Part shown: positions 35,263 through 44,222 of the stretch, piece by piece
Layout of the letters: each line of letters starts with the position of its first letter
How positions within the stretch are numbered: position 1 is the stretch's first letter
Assembly (NCBI RefSeq): GCF_900110165.1
Contig: NZ_FOCQ01000006.1
Coordinates: 1 to 64,000 of the forward strand
Direction: 5' to 3'
DNA from: Lihuaxuella thermophila
Lineage (GTDB): Bacteria > Bacillota > Bacilli > Thermoactinomycetales > Thermoactinomycetaceae
DNA length: 64,000 nucleotides
The notes under the pieces: generated by a model
What the model was told of the DNA's origin: nothing
Seen by the model: only the letters and a program-made list of their open reading frames with translations
Database searches by the model: none
Position numbers and translations under genes: made by a program

Positions 35263-36082
35263 ATTGAGCCAGGCACAATTGAAAGTCGCCCGGTTTTTGG
35301 AAACCCATCAAGACACCGCTCCCTTTTTAACGGTAGCCCAGCTTGCCGGACAAGCCGGGGTCGGAGAAGCTACAGTGGTCCGGTTCGCCCACTGTTTGGG
35401 GTTTTCCGGATACTCCGAACTGCAGCAAAGCTTGCAAACACAGATCCGCAAGCGCCTGACCACGGTGGAACGGTTAAATCTGGCCGAAGACAGGTATCCG
35501 CACAAACAGCGTTTGGCGATCGGGGTGTTGGCCGAGGATATGAATAATATTGAGCAAACCATGCAAAATCTGGATCTCCGCGCCTTTGATGCAGCGGTGA
35601 ACCGTATCCACCGGGCCAAATCGGTCACCGTGGTTGCCATGCGGAGTTCCTATGCACTGGGCCATTTTCTCACCTTTTATTTGCAGCTTCTCCTTAAAAA
35701 CTGCCGGCTTCTCTCCGATTCCGACACGATGTTTGAAAAGCTGGCCACATTGGATCACGACGATCTGGTCATCGGCATCAGTTTTTCCAGATATACGGCC
35801 AGAACGGTGCAAGCCATGAAATTTCTGCGGGAAAGAGGTGTCCGTACGATCGCGATCACGGATACCCATTCTTCCCCTCTTTCCAGCGTGTCCGATCTCA
35901 CGTTGACCGCGTCCAGCAGCATCCCTTCCTTTCTTGACTCATTTGTGGCACCATTAAGTTTGATCAATGCACTCTTAACGGCTGTCGCCCAGCACAATAA
36001 AAAGGAAATCTCGCAACATTTACATGAGATGGAAAAGTTATGGGAGGCCGAAGGGGTTTATTATCACCCATTCCCGAAGTAA
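35213..36082 (+). CDS. RpiR/MurR-family transcriptional regulator
   Basis: 289 residues: an N-terminal helix-turn-helix (residues about 15-80, with LAGQAGVGEATVVRFAHCLG) and a C-terminal SIS domain (about 115-260, with TVVAMRSSYALGHFLTFYL and LVIGISFSRYTARTVQAMKF) that normally binds a sugar phosphate. GTG start at 35213 inside the preceding gene, giving a 50-base overlap; no later start would keep the first helix of the HTH. The overlap and the palindromes upstream suggest autoregulation. Confidence 0.9.
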   Translation: MSQTKDVFQLIRQKSSELSQAQLKVARFLETHQDTAPFLTVAQLAGQAGVGEATVVRFAHCLGFSGYSELQQSLQTQIRKRLTTVERLNLAEDRYPHKQRLAIGVLAEDMNNIEQTMQNLDLRAFDAAVNRIHRAKSVTVVAMRSSYALGHFLTFYLQLLLKNCRLLSDSDTMFEKLATLDHDDLVIGISFSRYTARTVQAMKFLRERGVRTIAITDTHSSPLSSVSDLTLTASSSIPSFLDSFVAPLSLINALLTAVAQHNKKEISQHLHEMEKLWEAEGVYYHPFPK

Positions 36083-36116
36083 ACCCATCGAGCAGACAGA
36101 AACGGAGAGGATGTCT

Positions 36117-36941
36117 ATGACAATCTACAAAGCTTTAACGATCGCAGGATCTGACAGCAGCGGAGGAGCGGGGATTCAGGCCGATCTGAAAACCTTTCAG
36201 GAGCGGGGAGTCTACGGCATGACGGCCTTGACCACCATTGTGGCTATGGACCCCGACAACCATTGGGCGCATCAGGTATTTCCGGTTTCCCTGGACACGG
36301 TGAGAGCCCAATTAAAAACGATTCTGGAGGGTGTCGGCGTACACGCTTTAAAGACAGGCATGCTGGGTTCGGTCGAACTGATCGAACTGGTGGCGGAGAC
36401 GATTGAAACATACCATGATCAACCTGTGGTGATCGATCCGGTCATGGTCTGCAAAGGAACCGACGAGGTACTGCATCCGGAAACGGCAGTCGCTTTGCGG
36501 GAAGTGCTTGTTCCCAAGGCAACCGTGGTGACCCCCAACCTGTTTGAAGCAGCCCAATTGAGCGGGTGCGGTCCCATTCGTACCGTCGATGAGATGAAGG
36601 AAGCAGCCGTAAACATTCACCGGCTGGGAGCCAAATATGTGTTGATCAAAGGCGGCGGAAAATTGCAACACGAAAAAGCGATTGATTTGCTTTATGATGG
36701 TGAATCATTTGACATTTTGGAAGCGGAACGGATCGAAACCACTTATACCCACGGGGCCGGCTGCACTTACTCGGCCGCGATCACGGCTGAACTGGCCAAA
36801 GGCAAACCCGTCAAAGAAGCGGTTCGAACCGCCAAAACGTTTATCACAGAAGCGATCCGACATGGTTTCCCGCTGAATGAATATGTCGGCCCCACTCTGC
36901 ACGCCGCCGATCGGCTCTACGGCAAGAAGGCGGTGCAATAA
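36117..36941 (+). CDS. ThiD/PdxK-type pyridoxine or HMP kinase
   Basis: 274 residues of the ribokinase-like family. MTIYKALTIAGSDSSGGAGI and QADLKTFQERGVYGMTALT are the substrate-binding start, VIDPVMVCKGTDEVL the middle, and THGAGCTYSAAITAELAKG the anion hole and catalytic end; the family usually has Asp in GAGD-type kinases, and here Cys takes that place, as in Bacillus PdxK-like ThiD paralogues. Phosphorylation of pyridoxal would feed the PLP enzyme upstream. The ATG at 36117 gives the correct spacing from GGAGAGG; an ATG six bases earlier is too close. Confidence 0.88.
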   Translation: MTIYKALTIAGSDSSGGAGIQADLKTFQERGVYGMTALTTIVAMDPDNHWAHQVFPVSLDTVRAQLKTILEGVGVHALKTGMLGSVELIELVAETIETYHDQPVVIDPVMVCKGTDEVLHPETAVALREVLVPKATVVTPNLFEAAQLSGCGPIRTVDEMKEAAVNIHRLGAKYVLIKGGGKLQHEKAIDLLYDGESFDILEAERIETTYTHGAGCTYSAAITAELAKGKPVKEAVRTAKTFITEAIRHGFPLNEYVGPTLHAADRLYGKKAVQ

Positions 36942-36949
36942 TGGCAACG

Positions 36950-36981
36950 ACAAGGCCCTGCTTACTTGTACAGGGCCTTGT
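36950..36981 (+). terminator. Strong hairpin after the PLP module
   Basis: A perfect 11-base stem ACAAGGCCCTG (36950-36960) with CAGGGCCTTGT (36971-36981). The following sequence (CCTATTCCC) is not T-rich, so it may act as a transcript end stabiliser as well as a terminator. Confidence 0.65.
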
Positions 36982-37026
36982 CCTATTCCCACCCGCCAGT
37001 GTGTGGAACATATGAACAAGAAACAG

Positions 37027-37075
37027 ACACCTTTCGGTCAGGATCAGCGCCATCAACGACCGAAAAAGGTGTTTT
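37027..37075. terminator. Second hairpin with T-rich flank
   Basis: ACACCTTTCGGTC (37027-37039) pairs with GACCG and AAAGGTGT (37058-37072, two extra A), then TTT. It may act as a second plus-strand terminator, or serve the convergent sulfotransferase. Confidence 0.6.
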
Positions 37076-37187
37076 CACGGGTCACAATGGATAATCTTCA
37101 GGTTTTCGTAAAACGAAGTCTCGCCGACATCGTTCACCAGGTCGTAACTTGTCTACAAAACCAACTTATTCCACCCATAAAACTTCA

Positions 37188-37949
37188 TTACAAATCATCA
37201 TCATAGCCATACGTCTCAAAATCCTTATCATATATAGATCTCACTGAATCCTTCACCTCTTGATCGTAAAAACTTTCGTAAGTTGGCAACTTCTTCCCGG
37301 ATATCATCATTTCCCTCGTAAACTTAAATTCAGAAAAATTACCTTTCATGATCATTCTTTGAGAATTATGATGAGGACTTACAAAAAGAGAGGGGTGAGA
37401 TTTTTTCAGCCCATATCTTTTCTCAATTGCGGCGATCTCATCATTAAATTTCTCCAAGTAAAGATAATTCTTTTTTATCAACTCTTCTTCACCCGGGAAA
37501 TATTGCGGAAAACAATGAGCATCTATAACCCCACCTGGAAGAGTATGTTGTACATAGTGGATAAATTGTTTAAAAGATACGCCCTGATGGCTATTGGGAT
37601 CATTGTATAAAAAATTTTTTATCTTCTTATATTCATCTGTTTGGGTGGTCAATACTTGAATATATGCGCTAACGGCTCTTCGATAAGGATTTCTCACCAG
37701 TTTATAGCAATCTTTCTTTTTAATATGATTCGTTAATCTCTGTTTATAATCATCCTGCGCAGTGAATCGATGAATGGTATACCAATGAACTCCCTCAACA
37801 CTCTCGGCTTCCTTTAGTAAGTCTAATTGAAAGTAAAACCATTTGCTGAGTGAAGTGCAACCGCTTTTCTGAGAACAAAACAAGACCAATGGAAATTTTG
37901 GATCGAACAAGGGAATCCAAATGTTAAGAATGGGGTATTGATCAAACAA
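37188..37949 (-). CDS. Sulfotransferase-like protein
   Basis: 253 residues. VLFCSQKSGCTSLSKWFYFQ matches the PAPS loop (Lys-Ser-Gly-Cys-Thr-Ser) of sulfotransfer_2-type enzymes, and CYKLVRNPYRRAVSAYIQVL the 3'-phosphate-binding Arg/Ser part. The sequence is distinct from the other sulfotransferase at 29597. TTG start at 37949 after AAGGGGG with eight bases between. It stands alone between plus-strand genes and in AT-rich DNA, which suggests it was acquired separately. Substrate unknown; a glycan is likely. Confidence 0.78.
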   Translation of the reverse strand: MFDQYPILNIWIPLFDPKFPLVLFCSQKSGCTSLSKWFYFQLDLLKEAESVEGVHWYTIHRFTAQDDYKQRLTNHIKKKDCYKLVRNPYRRAVSAYIQVLTTQTDEYKKIKNFLYNDPNSHQGVSFKQFIHYVQHTLPGGVIDAHCFPQYFPGEEELIKKNYLYLEKFNDEIAAIEKRYGLKKSHPSLFVSPHHNSQRMIMKGNFSEFKFTREMMISGKKLPTYESFYDQEVKDSVRSIYDKDFETYGYDDDL

Positions 37950-38211
37950 GACACATTCCCCCTTTATAGATCCGGCTATCCTATTCTATGATTCTATTTG
38001 AGCAGGCGATATGGATATATATTCTATTTTTATGAATGATTCATATTACTTTATGTAAACCTTTTCATATATCCTTAAAATTAGCGAGAAACATGCTTTC
38101 CCGGAAATCGTTTAATCGTCTCATATGGTGGGATGTATCGTTAGGATACCGAATCAATCGTATCTTCACGATTCACCATTTTTCCGTGTCTAGACCTGTG
38201 CAATGCCGATA
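37950..38211. other. AT-rich intergenic stretch
   Basis: With the terminator that follows, about 320 bases separate the sulfotransferase-like gene from the PH-domain gene. I see no supported gene or clear promoter in it. Confidence 0.4.
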
Positions 38212-38247
38212 ACACGGCCCTGCGCATCTTCGCAGGGCCGTGTCTTC
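38212..38247. terminator. Bidirectional terminator
   Basis: A perfect 13-base stem ACACGGCCCTGCG (38212-38224) with CGCAGGGCCGTGT (38231-38243). It lies 30 bases after the PH-domain gene stop. Confidence 0.85.
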
Positions 38248-38272
38248 ATTTTAGCTGGCGAACCGCCATTTC

Positions 38273-38620
38273 CTAGTGGCAAATATAATAGGAAAGGGTC
38301 TGATAAAATCCGATGACATCCGCTTCTTTACGAAACTCCAGGCAATAAGTTTTGGCTTTGGTTTGAATCTCCACTTTGTTGGTTCTCGACCAAAAGTCCC
38401 CTTTCTCCAGGGCAATCGATTCCACCCGGGAATACGGAATGGAGATGACCGCTGTTTTCCTGCTGAAGACTGCCGAGTCCACAAACAGGATTCTTCTCGT
38501 TGTCAGGGCGACAAAGTCCAACAGCATCCCGTACGTTTGAATCAGCTCTTCACCTTCATATAAATACTCACAAGCTTGTGACACATGTTTTCTGGTATTT
38601 GCTCCGCCAAACAAACTCAT
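38273..38620 (-). CDS. Bacterial PH-domain protein
   Basis: 115 residues. The arrangement YEGEELIQTYGMLLDFVALT followed by TTRRILFVDSAV, ISIPYSRVESIALEKG and NKVEIQTKAKTYCLEF fits the short one-domain bacterial PH-like proteins (bPH type) found in Bacillus. These have a seven-stranded barrel and a C-terminal helix; the cellular role is not settled. The start is ATG at 38618-38620 with GGGAGGAA ten bases before it; that site is part of a strong hairpin. Confidence 0.8.
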   Translation of the reverse strand: MSLFGGANTRKHVSQACEYLYEGEELIQTYGMLLDFVALTTRRILFVDSAVFSRKTAVISIPYSRVESIALEKGDFWSRTNKVEIQTKAKTYCLEFRKEADVIGFYQTLSYYICH

Positions 38621-38670
38621 GCCGGGTTCCTCCCAGGATTAGTTGTTAACATCATTGACAGGAACCCGGC
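38621..38670 (-). promoter_or_regulatory. Leader hairpin hiding a ribosome binding site
   Basis: On the minus strand GCCGGGTTCCT (38660-38670) pairs perfectly with AGGAACCCGGC (38621-38631). The second arm includes the AGGAA of the PH gene's ribosome binding site and ends exactly at its ATG. The loop is 28 bases. If formed in the mRNA this would block translation. Confidence 0.6.
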
Positions 38671-38847
38671 CTTTTCATTCAGTAATGGTTAAAAAATGTG
38701 ATACTAGACCGTTTTCAGGAACCAGGGAATTTCCCGTGTTTACTCGTAAGACCAGCTTTCTGCTATGTAGTTGCTTTCTTTTTTACATACCTTCATTCAA
38801 TCAAGTATGATTTTACGGCCATTGGCGGCAGGGATGCCCTTTTTCCA

Positions 38848-40350
38848 TCACATCGGATTCAATCCCATAATCGCTCTCAACCGTTCCAGATCCAAATGCT
38901 CTCGAATCCAATGACCCAGGAAAGCATATACCTCTTCTCTGGCTTCATGCCTATTCCCCGCCAGTTCTTCCCGTTCCGGCAAGCCCTTTTTGCGGCGGAG
39001 ATGATTGATCCAATGATGGGTAAACGAGGGATTGTCAAACACGCCGTGAAGATAGGTTCCCCACACCGCCCCGTCTTCGGCCACCGCCCCGTCCGTGCGG
39101 CCATCCGGCAATTGGAAGAGGGGTACAGCCGGACTGGTCAACCGGGTTCGCCCCAGATGGATTTCATATCCTTCGACAGGGGCTGGTCCGGCCCATTCGG
39201 GGAACGGTGTTCCTTCCGTCCGCACCGTTTTTTTGTTGGCAACAAACCGGGTCACCATCGGCAGGAGGCCCAGACCGTCCAGTTCTTGATGATCCGATTC
39301 CACCGCATCCGGATCGGTCAGCTTTTCTCCCAACATTTGATAGCCCCCGCAAATGCCCACCACCGAGCTTCCCTGGCGCCTGAGCTTCAGAATTTCCCCG
39401 GCCAATCCCGTCTTTTTGAGCCAGACAAGATCTTCCATCGTATTTTTGGTTCCGGGCAGAATGATGACATCAGGTTGTTCCAGATCGCGGACCGATTGAA
39501 TGTAACGGACGGTCACATCTTCCCGATTCATCAGAGGCAGAAAATCGGTGAAGTTGGAAATGCGCGGGAGACGGATAACCGCCACATCCAGGTCGGCTCT
39601 TCCTTTTTGCTTTCCTTTTAACTCCAGCGATTGGAGCGACATGGAGTCTTCGGGGTCCACACCGAGATCCACATAAGGGAGCACGCCCAGCACCGGGATT
39701 CCGGTCCGCTTTTCCAGCCACTCAATCCCGGGATCGAGCAGTTTTTTGCTTCCCCGGAACTTGTTGATGATAAACCCTTTCACCCGGGCCCGTTCGTCCG
39801 GGTCGAGCAGTTCCAGGGTTCCCACGATGGAGGCAAACACCCCTCCACGCTCGATGTCAGCTACCAGCAGAACCGGGGCATCCGCCATACGGGCCACACG
39901 CATGTTGGCGATATCCCGGTCTTTCAGATTGATCTCAGCCGGGCTTCCGGCCCCCTCGATCACCAACACATCATATTCCCGGGCCAGGCGGCGAAGGGAT
40001 TGGCGGACCGGCTCCAGCATTTGGTCCAGCACTTGTTCCCGGTAAGACCCGGCGTCCAGGTCGGCAAAGTGGCGGCCGTGCACGATCACTTCCGACACCA
40101 GATCCCCTTTGGGCTTTAACAGAATCGGGTTCATATCGACGGTCGCTTCAATGCCGGCTGCTTCCGCTTGGACCCCCTGGGCGCGGCCGATCTCCCTTCC
40201 ATCCCGCGTCACGTAGGAGTTAAGCGCCATATTTTGCGACTTAAATGGGGCGACCCGGTAACCTTCCTCAAAAAAATAGCGGCATAACGCCGTGCATAAC
40301 ACGCTTTTTCCCACATCGGACGCCGTTCCCTGCAACATGATCGCTTTCAT
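38848..40350 (-). CDS. cbiP: Cobyric acid synthase
   Basis: 500 residues. Amidates four carboxylates of adenosylcobyrinic acid a,c-diamide, using glutamine and ATP. The N-terminal ATP domain has MLQGTASDVGKSVLCTALCR and FKSQNMALNSYVT; DIERGGVFASIVGTL follows; the C-terminal class I-like amidotransferase has VGICGGYQMLG with the nucleophile Cys, and the His in YLHGVFDNP. Length normal. ATG at 40350 after AGAGGATG. Last gene of the long cobalamin operon, 18 bases after cobO. Confidence 0.96.
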   Translation of the reverse strand: MKAIMLQGTASDVGKSVLCTALCRYFFEEGYRVAPFKSQNMALNSYVTRDGREIGRAQGVQAEAAGIEATVDMNPILLKPKGDLVSEVIVHGRHFADLDAGSYREQVLDQMLEPVRQSLRRLAREYDVLVIEGAGSPAEINLKDRDIANMRVARMADAPVLLVADIERGGVFASIVGTLELLDPDERARVKGFIINKFRGSKKLLDPGIEWLEKRTGIPVLGVLPYVDLGVDPEDSMSLQSLELKGKQKGRADLDVAVIRLPRISNFTDFLPLMNREDVTVRYIQSVRDLEQPDVIILPGTKNTMEDLVWLKKTGLAGEILKLRRQGSSVVGICGGYQMLGEKLTDPDAVESDHQELDGLGLLPMVTRFVANKKTVRTEGTPFPEWAGPAPVEGYEIHLGRTRLTSPAVPLFQLPDGRTDGAVAEDGAVWGTYLHGVFDNPSFTHHWINHLRRKKGLPEREELAGNRHEAREEVYAFLGHWIREHLDLERLRAIMGLNPM

Positions 40351-40368
40351 GTTTCCGCATCCTCTTTT

Positions 40369-40917
40369 CTAAAATTCAAGCCCGCGCACTGCCGGGACGC
40401 CTTCGTGATAATAATGTTTCACCGCCTCCACCCTCGACACGAGATCGGCCAGTCCGGTCACTTTTTCATGCGCATTCCGTCCGGTCAAAACGAGGTGCAT
40501 GTGGGGAGGGCGATGTTGAATCAATTCGATCACTTCCTCGAGCGGCAACACATCATCCACCGGAAAGGATTGAATGGCCAGGGCATTGTTGATCTCATCG
40601 AGAATGACCAGATCATAATCCCCGTTCATCACCCGCTCCCTGGTGAATTTCCATGCCCGGGCCAAGGCTTCCCGGTGCTCTTCCGGCGTCTTGGTCCAAG
40701 TAAAGCCGATCCCCAGCTGGTGCATTTCCACCCCCAGGCGGCGGAGGGCGATCTGTTCTCCGTACGTCCGCTCCGGGGATTTGATAAACTGCAAAATCAG
40801 CACTTTCATTCCGCGGCCCACGGCTCTTAAGGCCAATCCCAGCGCTGCCGTGGTTTTTCCTTTTCCCTCTCCAGTATAAACGAGCGTGAACCCCCGCTGG
40901 CGCTCCGCCTGTTTCAT
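40369..40917 (-). CDS. cobO: Cob(I)yrinic acid a,c-diamide adenosyltransferase
   Basis: 182 residues of the BtuR/CobO/CobA type, which attaches the adenosyl group to Co(I) corrinoids. The P-loop-like VYTGEGKGKTTAALGLALRA near residue 14, then VLILQFIKSP, and LVILDEINNALA with the Walker-B-like Asp/Glu. The ATG at 40917 follows AAAGGAGGAGAGACGG, a very good site; the longer frame upstream overlaps cbiA. The stop is 18 bases before cbiP. Confidence 0.95.
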   Translation of the reverse strand: MKQAERQRGFTLVYTGEGKGKTTAALGLALRAVGRGMKVLILQFIKSPERTYGEQIALRRLGVEMHQLGIGFTWTKTPEEHREALARAWKFTRERVMNGDYDLVILDEINNALAIQSFPVDDVLPLEEVIELIQHRPPHMHLVLTGRNAHEKVTGLADLVSRVEAVKHYYHEGVPAVRGLEF

Positions 40918-42320
40918 CCGTCTCTCCTCCTTTTCTTCCCGTATTCTCCACAGGCAGCCATCCAACGTTTTACCATGGCCGGATTGGAGGCAAAATGAAG
41001 ATGGGTATAGCCGGCCAACAGGTTTCCTCGTGCGTATCCTTCCCTTGTTTTCCCCCGGCGTCCGGCCGATTCGTACGCCGGAGGATAGTCTTCCTCTCGG
41101 GGCGTCAGGGTGGAATAGTGAAATTCATGCCCGCGTGCCTTTTCTCCCCGCCGGAGCAGCAGATTGTCGGAAACGGCTTCCACTTCCCGGTAGCCAAGCG
41201 CCGCCAAACGATCTTTCATTTGCACGACAGCCGGGATTACACCGGCCATCGGGTGAGCATTTCCTTCCCGGTCGATGATGGCCTGCGTGAGATACATATA
41301 GCCTCCGCATTCGGCAAATGTGGGCAAGCCAGCGGCGATCTTCGTGCGGAACGAAGCTTTTACCCGCTCATCAGCAGACAGTTCTCTGACAAACTCTTCC
41401 GGAAATCCGCCGCCCACATACAGCCCGTCCGCATCCTCCGGAACAGGCTCTCCCCGGAGCGGACTGAAATACAGCAGCCGCGCACCGTATTGCCTGAGCA
41501 GCTCCAGATTTTCCGGGTAGTAGAAATTAAAGGCGGCATCCCTGGCAACCGCGATGGTGACAGACGGCTTTTGTTCCGCTTCCTGTGCAATAAATAGACG
41601 ATCTGCCGGAGGGTCCAACTGCGGGGCTTGCGAGGCGATCTCCGCCACCCTGTTCAAATCGACGCCTTTTTCCACCACTTCTCTCAGTCGTTCAAACAGA
41701 GGATCGATCTCCCCCCGCTCAATGGCCGGGATTAAGCCGAGATGCCGTTCCGGAATATCGATGGAGGGATCGCGGGGGAGCCAGCCCAGGACAGGGACGC
41801 CGCATTCCTGTTCAATCGCGGCCTGCACCAGGCGGAAATGGCCTTCGCTCCCGGCCCGGTTGGCGATCACACCGGCGATGGGCACACGGGGATTGAACAG
41901 CTGAAATCCTTTTACCACGGCGGCGGCACTGCGGGCCATACTGTGAATATGGACGACCAGGATCACCGGGCTGTTCAGCAGGATGGCGATCTCCGCCGTG
42001 CTGCCTCTGTCGCTGAGAGGGTCTTTTCCATCATATAATCCCATCACCCCCTCGATGATGGACAGATCAGCTTCCCGGCTGCCGTTGAGAAAGATTTCCT
42101 TCATCCGGTTCGGTGTCAGCATCCAGGTATCCAGATTGCGGGAAGGCCGTCCCGTGACGGCGGTATGGTAACTGGGATCAATATAATCAGGACCCGCTTT
42201 AAACCCCTGCACCTTCAGCCCGCGTTTTTGAAAAGCCGCCATCAAGCCCAGGGTAACCGTCGTTTTGCCCGCCCCGCTGCCGGTTCCGGCAATCACGATT
42301 CTCGGTCTCGCTTCACTCAC
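40914..42320 (-). CDS. cbiA: Cobyrinic acid a,c-diamide synthase
   Basis: 468 residues. Makes cobyrinic acid a,c-diamide with ATP and glutamine. RIVIAGTGSGAGKTTVTLGL and FKAGPDYIDPSYHTA for ATP and substrate, IEGVMGLYDG, and the amidotransferase part LPTFAECGGYMYLTQAI with the nucleophile Cys, ending with HYSTL and GYTHLHF. GTG start at 42320, inside the last eight bases of cbiG; its site GAGGTGAAGAGGA lies within cbiG. It overlaps cobO by four bases. Confidence 0.95.
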   Translation of the reverse strand: MSEARPRIVIAGTGSGAGKTTVTLGLMAAFQKRGLKVQGFKAGPDYIDPSYHTAVTGRPSRNLDTWMLTPNRMKEIFLNGSREADLSIIEGVMGLYDGKDPLSDRGSTAEIAILLNSPVILVVHIHSMARSAAAVVKGFQLFNPRVPIAGVIANRAGSEGHFRLVQAAIEQECGVPVLGWLPRDPSIDIPERHLGLIPAIERGEIDPLFERLREVVEKGVDLNRVAEIASQAPQLDPPADRLFIAQEAEQKPSVTIAVARDAAFNFYYPENLELLRQYGARLLYFSPLRGEPVPEDADGLYVGGGFPEEFVRELSADERVKASFRTKIAAGLPTFAECGGYMYLTQAIIDREGNAHPMAGVIPAVVQMKDRLAALGYREVEAVSDNLLLRRGEKARGHEFHYSTLTPREEDYPPAYESAGRRGKTREGYARGNLLAGYTHLHFASNPAMVKRWMAACGEYGKKRRRDG

Positions 42321-43428
42321 TCCTCTTCACCTCCACTCTTGAGGGATGGGGAACCATGGCGATCGAAATGGTTACGTTGCCCGCCTTTTTTTTGGTCAGC
42401 ATCCAGTCTGTGGCCCCTGAAGACAACAGAGCCGCCGGCTCGCTCACTCCATATGCCCCCGTATAGCGGTACACCGTTTCCGAGGGATGCGGGAGCGCAA
42501 CGGTATTCAGCTCCGGGGGGGAATACACCTCCATCCGCCACCCATACTTCCGGCACAAGGCGAGCAGGCCCGGTTCATCTTTCTTTAAATCGATGGTGGC
42601 GATATTGCGGACACTTTTGATCGAGAGCCGTTGTTCAGACAATGTCTCTTTCACCACTTGCTCGATCTCTTCCAACTCCGTTCCCCGGTTGCAGCCAAGG
42701 CCGAGGACGAGCACCTTCGGGCGGTACAGAACGCCATTCGACAAAAATCGTTGTTCTTCCTCTTCGCTCAACAGACGGTGCGTCACGACAAGAGCGGCGT
42801 CAAATTCCTGTTCCCATGCCTCCCGGGTGGATGAAAACACCCGGATATGTTCCGGCAACGGTTTGTCATAGGTCCACCAGTCAGGTTCACCCGATTCCTG
42901 AATCACGATCACCCGCTCTTCATTCACGACCGCCGCACTGACCGGTGTCGCCCGCTCGAAACTCTCGATTTCCCATCCAAATGGGCTGCCAAACAAGTCG
43001 ACCGGAATCGTTTGCCGGACATCGGAGGCGGTGGTGATGACCGGACGCGCGTCCAGGATGGCGGCAACCCGCCGGGTCAGTTCATTGGCTCCCCCCAGAT
43101 GGCCGGACAGAACACTGATGACATGCTCGCCGCGGTCATCGATCACCACCACGGCCGGGTCTGTTTTTTTGTCTTTTAACAAAGGAGCGATCATGCGCAC
43201 CACCGCCCCGAGCGAAATAAACAGGATCAAGCCGCTGTACCGCTGAAACAAATCGGGCAAAAGCAGCCGCACCGACCCGGAGAAGAGCTTTACCCCAAGC
43301 TTCTCTTCATCTCCGCGGACAAACTTTTCCATATAATACAGGTCAGCCCCGGGAAGCTGTCCGGCAAGGCGGCGGGCCAGCTCCACCCCATGTTTGGTGA
43401 TGGCTACCACTGCGTACATTTGGCTCAC
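42313..43428 (-). CDS. cbiG: Cobalt-precorrin-5A hydrolase
   Basis: 371 residues. Opens the delta-lactone of cobalt-precorrin-5A with loss of acetaldehyde, in the anaerobic pathway. The N-terminal part (YAVVAITKHGVELARRL), the middle IFISLGAVVRMIAPLLKDKK followed by VVIDDRGEHVISVLSGHLGG, and the C-terminal CbiG/CobE domain LVLGLGCNRGTELEEIEQVV are all present. The start is GTG at 43428, overlapping the cbiF stop by four bases (GTGA); an ATG three codons later is a possible alternative. Confidence 0.94.
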   Translation of the reverse strand: MSQMYAVVAITKHGVELARRLAGQLPGADLYYMEKFVRGDEEKLGVKLFSGSVRLLLPDLFQRYSGLILFISLGAVVRMIAPLLKDKKTDPAVVVIDDRGEHVISVLSGHLGGANELTRRVAAILDARPVITTASDVRQTIPVDLFGSPFGWEIESFERATPVSAAVVNEERVIVIQESGEPDWWTYDKPLPEHIRVFSSTREAWEQEFDAALVVTHRLLSEEEEQRFLSNGVLYRPKVLVLGLGCNRGTELEEIEQVVKETLSEQRLSIKSVRNIATIDLKKDEPGLLALCRKYGWRMEVYSPPELNTVALPHPSETVYRYTGAYGVSEPAALLSSGATDWMLTKKKAGNVTISIAMVPHPSRVEVKRSE

Positions 43429-44222
43429 GACCCGCTCACCCCTTTGCGATAGCCGTGCGTAAAGGACGGATCGTACAATTTGGAGCGGTACTCTTCCCCC
43501 CGCTCATGGAGGTGCGGGTCCAGTGCCCACCCGGCCAAAATCATGGCATGGCTGCGAATGCCGGCCTGGCGCATCTCCTCATCCAGGTGCTTCAAGGTGG
43601 AGCGGACCACCTTTTGTTCCGGCCAGGTCGCCTTTTGGACGACAGCAACCGGCGTGTCCTCCGACCAACCCGCTGCCAGCAGTTCATTCACTACTTTTTT
43701 GGTCAGGGTGGCGCTTAAAAAAAGGGCGATGGTAGTCTGGTGGGCGGCCAGGTCCCGCAATTTTTCTTTGGCCGGGACGGGTGTCCTTCCTTCCGCCCGG
43801 GTGAGGATCACCGTCTGCGTCAATTCCGGAACGGTCAGTTCGGCCCCCAACACGGCAGCCGCCGCAAAGACCGAACTGACTCCGGGAATGACCTCCACCC
43901 CGATGTTTTCTCTTTTCAATAAGGCCATCTGTTCAAAAATGGCGCCGTAAACAGCCGGGTCCCCGGTATGTATGCGGGCGACGCTCTTTCCCTGCCGCAC
44001 ATGGGCCACCATCAGACCGACGATCTGCTGCAGATCCATGCCCGAACTCTTCAGCACCGTTGCGTCCGGATGAGCCCTCGAAATCAGTTGATCGCTGACA
44101 AGCGAGTCCGTATACAGCACCACATCGGCATTTTGCAAGATGTGTAAGCCTTTCACCGTGATCAGGTCGGGATCCCCGGGACCCGCTCCCACAATGTAGA
44201 CTTTTGCTTCCAACCCGTTCAT
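43425..44222 (-). CDS. cbiF: Cobalt-precorrin-4 C11-methyltransferase
   Basis: 265 residues of the tetrapyrrole methylase family. YIVGAGPGDPDLITVKGL (SAM-binding P-loop-like motif), HTGDPAVYGAIFEQM, EVIPGVSSVFAAAAVLGAEL and TRAEGRTPVP are typical of CbiF/CobM. It overlaps cbiL and cbiG by four bases on each side, so is translated in series with them. ATG at 44222. Confidence 0.95.
   Translation of the reverse strand: MNGLEAKVYIVGAGPGDPDLITVKGLHILQNADVVLYTDSLVSDQLISRAHPDATVLKSSGMDLQQIVGLMVAHVRQGKSVARIHTGDPAVYGAIFEQMALLKRENIGVEVIPGVSSVFAAAAVLGAELTVPELTQTVILTRAEGRTPVPAKEKLRDLAAHQTTIALFLSATLTKKVVNELLAAGWSEDTPVAVVQKATWPEQKVVRSTLKHLDEEMRQAGIRSHAMILAGWALDPHLHERGEEYRSKLYDPSFTHGYRKGVSGS

Noticed and set aside
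36877-37206. 109-codon ORF over the end of the kinase gene and the hairpins
   Set aside because: It covers two terminator hairpins and has no start site or protein-like pattern.
38698-39621. 307-codon plus-strand ORF over cbiP
   Set aside because: Antisense to cbiP, no motif or start site.
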